Shown here piece by piece: positions 59,046 through 64,000 of a DNA stretch of 64,000 nt. Source of the DNA: Streptomyces zhaozhouensis (GTDB lineage: Bacteria; Actinomycetota; Actinomycetes; Streptomycetales; Streptomycetaceae); contig NZ_OCNE01000007.1 in assembly GCF_900230195.1 (NCBI RefSeq), positions 62,001-126,000 on the forward strand, written 5' to 3'. Positions within the stretch are counted from its first letter, which is position 1. Each line of letters begins with the position of its first letter. The notes under the pieces are model-generated. The model saw only the letters and a program-made list of their open reading frames with translations, was not told where the DNA came from and made no database searches. Position numbers and translations under genes: made by a program.

Positions 59046-59855
59046 CTAACCCGAAAGAGGGACCCGGCGACACCAGTCGGCGATCAGCGCGGCCACCTCG
59101 GCCGGCCTCTCCTCGTGCGGGTAGTGGCCGACATCGGGCCACACCACCCGCGCCGAGAGCGGGTGGGCGGGCAGGGACGCCTCCCAGGCGGCGGCCCCGG
59201 CGTCGGTGTGCAGCGCGAACGCCGGGCAGCGCCGCCGGGCCAGGAACTCCTCGGCCTGCGCCCGCAGCCCGAAGGCGTCCGGCGCCAGATACATCCCCGC
59301 GCGGTACTCGGCCAGCACCCGCGGGGCGGCCGCGCCCAGCAGCCGGCGGTGCCGCTCCGTGAGCTCCGGCGGGGTGGCGGGGCCACGCGCGCGGTCCGCG
59401 AACCGCTCCGCCCACGCGGCGCCCTCGCGCTCCAGGGCGGCCTGCTCGGCCGCGAGCCGCTCCCGGGTCGCGGTGCCGCCGAAGCCGGTGGCGACGGTGC
59501 CGGTGGCCCGCGTCAGCTCCGGGTGGTCGACGGCGAGCGCGGTCACCACGTGGCCGCCCATCGAGTGCCCGACCGCGACCAGCGGGCCGGTGCCCGTGGC
59601 GGTGAGCCAGGCGGCGAGGTCGGCGGCGACGAGGCGGGGCGTGTGCCGCCCGGGGCTGGGCGGCGTCGCGCCGTGCCCCGGCAGGTCGGGCGCCAGCACC
59701 CGGTGCCGCCGCGCGAGCCCGTCGACCACCCCGGCCCACTCGTGGCGGTCCCCGCCCCACCCGTGCACCAGCAGCACCACGGAGTGCGCGCCACCGGCGG
59801 CCGGCGGCCCGGTGTCGAGGGCGGCGAAGGACGGTGGACGGGCGGCGGCGGACAC
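59046..59855 (-). CDS. Alpha/beta hydrolase
   Basis: 269 residues with HGWGGDRHEW (about 31), nucleophile elbow GHSMGGHV (Ser about 96) and catalytic His in DVGHYPHEERP near 250. The Ser nucleophile suggests an esterase, lipase or peroxidase-like enzyme. The GTG at 59855 begins VSAAARPP, with CGGGAG upstream; it has no signal peptide and is cytoplasmic. It lies 86 bp after the small basic protein gene on the same strand. Confidence 0.85.
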   Translation of the reverse strand: MSAAARPPSFAALDTGPPAAGGAHSVVLLVHGWGGDRHEWAGVVDGLARRHRVLAPDLPGHGATPPSPGRHTPRLVAADLAAWLTATGTGPLVAVGHSMGGHVVTALAVDHPELTRATGTVATGFGGTATRERLAAEQAALEREGAAWAERFADRARGPATPPELTERHRRLLGAAAPRVLAEYRAGMYLAPDAFGLRAQAEEFLARRRCPAFALHTDAGAAAWEASLPAHPLSARVVWPDVGHYPHEERPAEVAALIADWCRRVPLSG

Positions 59856-59940
59856 CGGCGACTCCCGGGGCGGACGGCGAGGGCGGGCCCGACGCCGCGC
59901 CGGGAGGGCGCGGGCGGGGCGAGGCGGACGGGCAGGCCGG

Positions 59941-60261
59941 TCAGGCGTCCCCGTCGCCGTCCTTGCCCTTGCGGCGGAACCAGCGGCGCTTGCGCGGCTT
60001 GTCCCCGCTCTTCTTGCGTGAGCCCTTCTTGCGGCCGGAGCCGTGCACCCAGCCGGCCGGCGGCTCGTCGGAACGCCAGGGCTGCGGGGCCGGCCCGCCA
60101 TCCTTCCAGCGCTCGCGGAGCATCCGCGTCCTGGCGGTCGGCTCCCGCACCTCGGCGCCGCGTATGAAGCTCTCGTCCAGGACCAGGTTGTCCCAGTCCT
60201 CCTCGCGCGGAGTGTCGTCGCCTCCGCGCGGCTCCTCCTGATCCGAGGGCCCCGTCCCCAT
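59941..60261 (-). CDS. Small protein with highly basic tail
   Basis: 106 residues. An acidic N-terminal half (EEPRGGDDTPREEDWDNLVL) is followed by TRMLRERWKDGGPAPQP and a strongly basic C-terminus (GRKKGSRKKSGDKPRKRRWF). The ATG at 60261 is preceded by AGGAGG 6 nt upstream; the AGGAGG itself lies in codons of a longer frame starting at 60276, so the shorter start is chosen. It resembles a conserved Streptomyces protein of unknown function and may bind nucleic acid, by charge only. Confidence 0.65.
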   Translation of the reverse strand: MGTGPSDQEEPRGGDDTPREEDWDNLVLDESFIRGAEVREPTARTRMLRERWKDGGPAPQPWRSDEPPAGWVHGSGRKKGSRKKSGDKPRKRRWFRRKGKDGDGDA

Positions 60262-60370
60262 GAGCTGCCTCCTCATACCCGTTGGTGCGCGGAGTCCAAC
60301 GCCAGGTGAACGCCCGAGGCCGCCGCCGGGTTCCGGCGGCGGCGTTCGGGACACGGTACAGCAGGTGACC

Positions 60371-61375
60371 TCAGGAGCGGCGCTCCGCGGACTCCGTCTC
60401 GTCCTGCCCGGAGGTCTTCCCCTCGGCCTCGGCCTTGAGCCGCTCGGAACGGGTGGCGTAGAGGCTGGTGACGGTCGTGATGATCAGCACGCCACAGATC
60501 ACGCTGAGCGAGAACATGGTGGAGATCTCCGGGGTGTGGACGCCGGACTCGTGCAGCGCGTGCAGGATGAGCTTGACGCCGATGAAGCCGAGGATCACCG
60601 ACAGGCCGTAGGAGAGGTGGACCAGCTTCTCCAGCAGCCCGCCGATCAGGAAGTAGAGCTGGCGCAGGCCCATCAGCGCGAAGGCGTTGGCGGTGAAGAC
60701 GATGTAGGCGTCCTCGGTGAGGCCGAAGATCGCGGGGATCGAGTCCAGCGCGAACAGGATGTCGGTGCTGCCGATGGCGAGCATCACGATCAGCATCGGC
60801 GTGATGAGCCGCCGGCCGTTCTCCCGGATGAAGAGCTTGGTGCCGTGGTACTGGTCGGTGGCCGGGAAGCGCCGCTCCACCATCTTGAGGAAGCGGTTCT
60901 CCTCGTACTCCTCGTCCTCGGCGTTGGCCTCCTTGATCAGCTTCCAGGCGGTCCAGATCAGGAACGCGCCGAAGATGTAGAAGATCCAGGAGAAGCTCGC
61001 GATCAGCGCGGCGCCCATCGCGATGAAGCCCGCGCGCAGCACCAGCGCGATCAGCACGCCCACCATCAGCACCCGGGCCTGGTACTGCGCGGGGACGGCG
61101 AACTTGGTCATGATCAGCACGAAGACGAAAAGGTTGTCCACGCTGAGCGACTTCTCGGTGACATAGCCGGCGAAGAACTCGCTCGACGGTGTGCCGCCCT
61201 CGAAGACCGCCAGGCCGATCCCGAAGAGGACCGCCAGCACCACCCAGAAAATGGTCCAGATGCCGGCCTCCTTCAGGGAGACCTCGTGGGGTTTGCGTCC
61301 AAAGAAGAAGTCCACGGCGATGAAGGCGCACAACACCACCACGGTGAGCACCCACATGGTCAACGAGACGTCCAC
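60371..61375 (-). CDS. TerC-family integral membrane protein
   Basis: 334 residues with about eight membrane helices. Family motifs are SLSVDNLFVFVLI (about 68-80) and STDILFALDSIPAIFG (about 195-210), whose Asp residues line a metal path. TerC proteins support metalation of secreted enzymes and tellurite resistance, probably as manganese transporters or partners. The GTG at 61375 has GGAGGAAG just before it. The C-terminal tail is charged and cytoplasmic. Confidence 0.9.
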   Translation of the reverse strand: MDVSLTMWVLTVVVLCAFIAVDFFFGRKPHEVSLKEAGIWTIFWVVLAVLFGIGLAVFEGGTPSSEFFAGYVTEKSLSVDNLFVFVLIMTKFAVPAQYQARVLMVGVLIALVLRAGFIAMGAALIASFSWIFYIFGAFLIWTAWKLIKEANAEDEEYEENRFLKMVERRFPATDQYHGTKLFIRENGRRLITPMLIVMLAIGSTDILFALDSIPAIFGLTEDAYIVFTANAFALMGLRQLYFLIGGLLEKLVHLSYGLSVILGFIGVKLILHALHESGVHTPEISTMFSLSVICGVLIITTVTSLYATRSERLKAEAEGKTSGQDETESAERRS

Positions 61376-61718
61376 TCTTCCTCCGGTCCTCTGCGCGCGG
61401 CATGACGGGCTTCCGCGCGGCGTGCCGTCGCGGCTCGGCCAATAGTAATGGAACGGTAAAGTGGCGTGTCCGGGTATGCCTCGCTTACGGGCGGAAGTGC
61501 CTTTGCCCGCCCGTGACTCGGCGTCCTCGGGTGGGGCGCGAAGGGCGCCCCACGCCCTCTGGGGAGGGTGCCACGGGCGGCCCCCCGCCCGGCGCTCCGA
61601 CCGCGTCGTCGGCGGGTCGTGGGGTGCGGTGGCCGGCCGCCGGCCGGTCGAAAGGTGACCGAGGTCACCCACGGGGCGGTCAACGCGGGTAAATCCCGCG
61701 GTTTCGGGTCGGGTCCGG
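61376..61718. other. Intergenic region between terC and regulatory ATPase
   Basis: About 343 bp without a supported gene. It contains the terC promoter region (AT-richer stretch around 61440-61465) and the hairpin at 61531-61553. I see no small coding sequence with convincing codon bias. Confidence 0.6.
61531..61553 (-). terminator. Hairpin downstream of ATP-binding protein gene
   Basis: GTGGGGCGC and GCGCCCCAC form a 9-bp perfect stem with loop GAAGG, about 165 bp past the stop codon of the ATP-binding protein gene at 61719. A likely terminator between that gene and terC, both on the minus strand. Confidence 0.6.
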
Positions 61719-62204
61719 CTAGGAGGGGGACAGCGGGAGCTCCGCCCACACCTCGTGCCCGTCGCCCGCCTCCCGCGGCCTGACCCCCCAGACCTGCGCC
61801 AGCGAGCAGACCAGCAGCAGCCCCCGGCCGCCCTCGTCGTCGTCCGCCGCCCGTCCGGGCGCGCGGCGCGGTCCCGCGCCACCGCTGGCGACCGCGACCC
61901 GCAGCAGCGAGCCGGCGAGCCGCACCTCGCAGCCGACGCTGTCGCTGTCGGTGTACCGGAGCGCGTTGGTCACCAGCTCGGAGATGACCAGTTGGGCGCT
62001 GTCGCAGGCGTCGCTCGGGGCGCGCCACTCGGCGAGCTGCTGGCGGGTGAGGCGACGCGCCTCCGCCGCCGAGGTGGGGACGGCGGGCAGCCGGAACCGC
62101 AGGCAGTCGCCGGGCAGCGCGGAGCCGTGGCGTCGCGCCTGGGGTGGGACATGCGGGGAGGAAGCCACGGAACCACTGTGCGGCGCGCCCCTCGCATCCG
62201 GCAA
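61719..62204 (-). CDS. RsbW-like ATP-binding regulatory protein
   Basis: 161 residues of the same HATPase_c_2 class as the protein at 44035-44562: N-box AQLVISELVTNALRYTDS (about 71-88) and G-box DDDEGGRGLLLVCSLAQVWG (about 120-139). It belongs with the divergent WhiJ-like XRE and DUF397 genes, the usual Streptomyces trio, where it may act as a kinase or anti-sigma partner. The TTG at 62204 has AGGA about 6 nt before it; a GTG at 62168 is the alternative. Confidence 0.83.
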   Translation of the reverse strand: MPDARGAPHSGSVASSPHVPPQARRHGSALPGDCLRFRLPAVPTSAAEARRLTRQQLAEWRAPSDACDSAQLVISELVTNALRYTDSDSVGCEVRLAGSLLRVAVASGGAGPRRAPGRAADDDEGGRGLLLVCSLAQVWGVRPREAGDGHEVWAELPLSPS

Positions 62205-62213
62205 GAGGCATCC

Positions 62214-62224
62214 TGCAAATTACA
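62214..62224. promoter_or_regulatory. Variant palindrome TGCAAATTACA in XRE/ATPase divergent region
   Basis: A one-mismatch version of the TGCAAATTGCA palindrome found upstream of the other ATP-binding protein gene (43873-43883). It lies in the 121-bp region between the divergent regulatory ATPase and XRE genes, so it is a candidate site for the XRE protein. Confidence 0.35.
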
Positions 62225-62325
62225 GATTCATCCGTTGCACTCTGTTGCTCCCGGTGACCGCGTGGCAGACTTTTCCCTCCACGGACCGAAGTTGGCGGGA
62301 GACAGAGGTTGTCGGGGGAGGGGCA

Positions 62326-63192
62326 GTGGCCGGTGGCCAGGGCGGTGGGGCCGCCACCGCGTTGCGCGTGGTGCTCGGCCGCCGGCTCCACGACCTCAGG
62401 GAGGCGGCCGGCCTCACCTTCGAGGACGCGGGGCGGGCGCTGGACGTCACGCACGCCACCGTCCGGCGCATGGAGAAGGCCCAGGTCGGGCTGAAGATCC
62501 TCTACGTCGAGAAGCTGCTGCGGATCTACGGGGTCACCGAGCAGGAGGAGGTCGACGCCTTCCTCGCCCTGGTCCGCGAGGCCAACCGGCCCGGCTGGTG
62601 GCACGGCTACCGTGACGTGCTGCCCGAGTGGTTCAGCGCGTTCGTCAGCCTGGAGGCCGAGGCCGACCTGATCCGCGCCTACGAGCCGCACTACGTCCCA
62701 GGACTGCTGCAGACGGAGGCGTACGCCGCCACCGTGCTCCGTTCCGGGCTCCCGCACGCGCCCGTCGCCGAGATCGAACGGCTGGTGGCGGTGCGGACGG
62801 CCCGTCAGGAGATCCTGCGGAGGCAACGGCCGCCGCTGCTGTGGATCGTGCTGGACGAGACGGTGCTGCGCCGTCCCGTCGGGCCGCCGGGGCTGATGCG
62901 CGGCCAGCTCGGCCGGCTGATCGAGGCGGTGGCCTCGTCCCAGGTCAGGCTTCAGATCATGCCGTTCGCCGCGGGGCACCACCCGGCCATGTACGGCCCG
63001 TTCCATCTCTTCCGGTTCCCCGTCCCCGAGCTGCCCGACGTCGCCTGCGCGGAGAACCTGGTCGGCGCCGCCTACTACGACCAGCCCGCGGATGTCTCGA
63101 CCTTCCGCGAGGCGCTGGACCGGATGTGCGCCCAGGCCGCGCCGGTGCACCGCACCGAGGCCATCCTCAGCGGAATGCGCAAGGAGCTCTGA
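62326..63192 (+). CDS. WhiJ-like XRE-family DNA-binding protein
   Basis: 288 residues. An N-terminal helix-turn-helix (about 12-70, LGRRLHDLREAAGLTFEDAG and THATVRRMEKAQVG) precedes the DUF5753 sensor domain (about 90-280), with the typical YEPHYVPGLLQTEAYAATVL and VRTARQEIL segments. The GTG at 62326 follows GGGGGAGGGG. WhiJ-like proteins control development and pair with small DUF397 partners; here the DUF397 gene starts 3 bp after the stop. Confidence 0.9.
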   Translation: MAGGQGGGAATALRVVLGRRLHDLREAAGLTFEDAGRALDVTHATVRRMEKAQVGLKILYVEKLLRIYGVTEQEEVDAFLALVREANRPGWWHGYRDVLPEWFSAFVSLEAEADLIRAYEPHYVPGLLQTEAYAATVLRSGLPHAPVAEIERLVAVRTARQEILRRQRPPLLWIVLDETVLRRPVGPPGLMRGQLGRLIEAVASSQVRLQIMPFAAGHHPAMYGPFHLFRFPVPELPDVACAENLVGAAYYDQPADVSTFREALDRMCAQAAPVHRTEAILSGMRKEL

Positions 63193-63195
63193 GCC

Positions 63196-63432
63196 ATGGA
63201 ACGCGTGTACAACGGGATGCCGGCGACTCTCCTGGGCACCGAGGGCTGGCAGAAGCCCTGGAGCGGGGGGAACGGCGGCAGTTGCCTGGAGGCGCTGCGG
63301 CTGACGGACGGCCGGGTCGCGCTGCGGCAGTCGACCGACCCCGAGGGGCCGGCGCTGATCTGTTCGTTCCACGAGATGGCGGCCTTCATCCGGGGAGTGA
63401 AATCGGGGGAGGCCGACTACCTCCTGGCCTGA
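63196..63432 (+). CDS. DUF397 protein, partner of XRE regulator
   Basis: 78 residues with the DUF397 signature: W-K/P-W-S-G-x-N-G-x-x-C (QKPWSGGNGGSCLEAL), then VALRQSTDPEGPALI, and an ending FIRGVKSGEADYL. Such BldB-like small proteins bind and modulate the XRE regulator encoded immediately upstream (3-bp gap). Length is typical (60-85). Confidence 0.92.
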   Translation: MERVYNGMPATLLGTEGWQKPWSGGNGGSCLEALRLTDGRVALRQSTDPEGPALICSFHEMAAFIRGVKSGEADYLLA

Positions 63433-63453
63433 TCTCACCGGATGGGGGAGTGA

Positions 63454-63494
63454 CGTCGCGGTGCCCGCGTACGAGGGGTGCGGGCACCGCGACG
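63454..63494. terminator. Bidirectional 15-bp stem terminator
   Basis: CGTCGCGGTGCCCGC (63454-63468) pairs perfectly with 63480-63494 around an 11-nt loop, 22 bp after the DUF397 stop and before the convergent beta-galactosidase 3' end. Confidence 0.85.
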
Positions 63495-63561
63495 CGCACG
63501 GCGGACGCGTGCCGCCGACCGGTCGGTCCCCGGGCGGCCAGCCCGGGGACCCCCGCCGGTG

Positions 63562-64000
63562 TCAGCGCGCGGCGAGCCGCACCGCGAAGCGGAACTCCCT
63601 CGGCAGCAGGTGGTACTCCGGCAGCGGCCCCGGGCCGCACGACTGGCTGCCCATGCCGTGGTGGGCGTGGTCGAGATGCACCCAGACCGTCTCCGAGGGC
63701 ACCAGGTCGCTGGTGTGGCGCGCCGCGTCCAGGTGCTCCGGCGTCCAGCGCCGCGCGGTCAGCGTGAACGGCTCGTCGACGGCGGTCACCCGCAGCGTCG
63801 GCGCCCCGTCGGCCGCCAGCTCGGCCCACCTGACGTCCGCCCTGGCGCCGTTCTCCTGCGGGCGCACATACGGGGTCTGGAGGGCGTCCACGGTGGCGCG
63901 GTGGCGTCCGAGCGCGGCCGCCTGCCGGGTGTCGGGGTACGCCTCGCCCGGCCCGCCGCCGAACCAGGTGACCGTCCCGTAGGCGGCCGGCAGGCCCAGC
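63562..64000 (-). CDS. GH2 beta-galactosidase (3' end, partial)
   Basis: Only the C-terminal ~146 codons are in the window; the gene runs off the right edge. The tail reads VTWFGGGPGEAYPDTRQAA, then LQTPYVRPQENGARADVRWAEL, the signature of the LacZ small-chain (beta-sandwich) domain, with the conserved SCGPGPLPEY region near the end that binds the substrate loop. Catalytic Glu residues are outside. It hydrolyses beta-galactosides. Confidence 0.9.
   Translation of the reverse strand, partial: LGLPAAYGTVTWFGGGPGEAYPDTRQAAALGRHRATVDALQTPYVRPQENGARADVRWAELAADGAPTLRVTAVDEPFTLTARRWTPEHLDAARHTSDLVPSETVWVHLDHAHHGMGSQSCGPGPLPEYHLLPREFRFAVRLAAR

Noticed and set aside
61360..63438. A 692-codon minus-strand frame across the XRE/DUF397 genes
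   Set aside because: It crosses two well-supported plus-strand genes and a divergent promoter, and has shadow composition.

Overview
The window reads as chromosomal DNA of a Streptomyces-like actinomycete. It is very GC-rich, uses many GTG starts and 1-4 bp start/stop overlaps, and carries lineage markers: a WhiJ-type XRE/DUF397 pair, RsbW-like ATP-binding proteins, a LAL-type LuxR regulator with a rare TTA codon, an LAxTG sortase substrate, a MatB-type malonyl-CoA synthetase and a Nur-type nickel operator. The species cannot be named from this sequence alone.

Layout. (1) 1-6.3 kb: the 3' part of a peptide/nickel/metallophore-type ABC importer operon, convergent with a salicylate synthase, which is divergent from a COG0523/CobW zinc GTPase. 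A Zur-like palindrome lies inside the divergent promoter, so this looks like the edge of a zinc-responsive metallophore locus. (2) 6.4-20 kb: assorted accessory genes: an APH-type kinase, a 3'-truncated flavin monooxygenase, a secreted M1 peptidase, an AraC/PhyH pair, a giant surface GH92-phosphatase fusion, a NUDIX protein and HxlR. (3) 20-25.6 kb: a 5'-truncated luciferase-like monooxygenase, the LAL regulator, an aldehyde dehydrogenase and an ABM-domain membrane protein. (4) 25.6-34.7 kb: a redox/catabolic island of two Gal80-like Gfo/Idh/MocA proteins, an alpha/beta hydrolase, a quinone oxidoreductase, an MBL-fold hydrolase, a zinc alcohol dehydrogenase, an aldo/keto reductase and a divergent MarR regulator with a double palindromic operator. 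(5) 34.9-41.8 kb: tRNA-Pro(GGG), a CE7 esterase and a complete five-gene nickel-type ABC operon preceded by a Nur-like box. (6) 42-51.5 kb: a two-component system, a regulatory ATPase pair, a ~170-bp MITE-like palindrome in a CTAG site shared by two convergent stop codons, an ADP-ribosylglycohydrolase, a luciferase-like oxidoreductase, matB with a fused carboxyltransferase, and a DUF4239 protein. (7) 51.6-55.6 kb: the xylose module (ROK regulator, xylB, divergent xylA). (8) 55.6-64 kb: VOC protein, LysR/aldo-keto reductase pair with a 10-bp inverted-repeat operator, EamA exporter, hydrolase, TerC, a second regulatory ATPase, the WhiJ-like XRE with DUF397, and the 3' end of a GH2 beta-galactosidase.

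Together, two separate transition-metal uptake systems (putative Zn via Zur, Ni via Nur) each have their predicted repressor site placed between the -35 and -10 of the promoter. The carbohydrate functions (GH92, CE7, xylose, GH2) fit a saprophytic soil lifestyle. Function calls come from reading motifs by eye. No similarity search was run.
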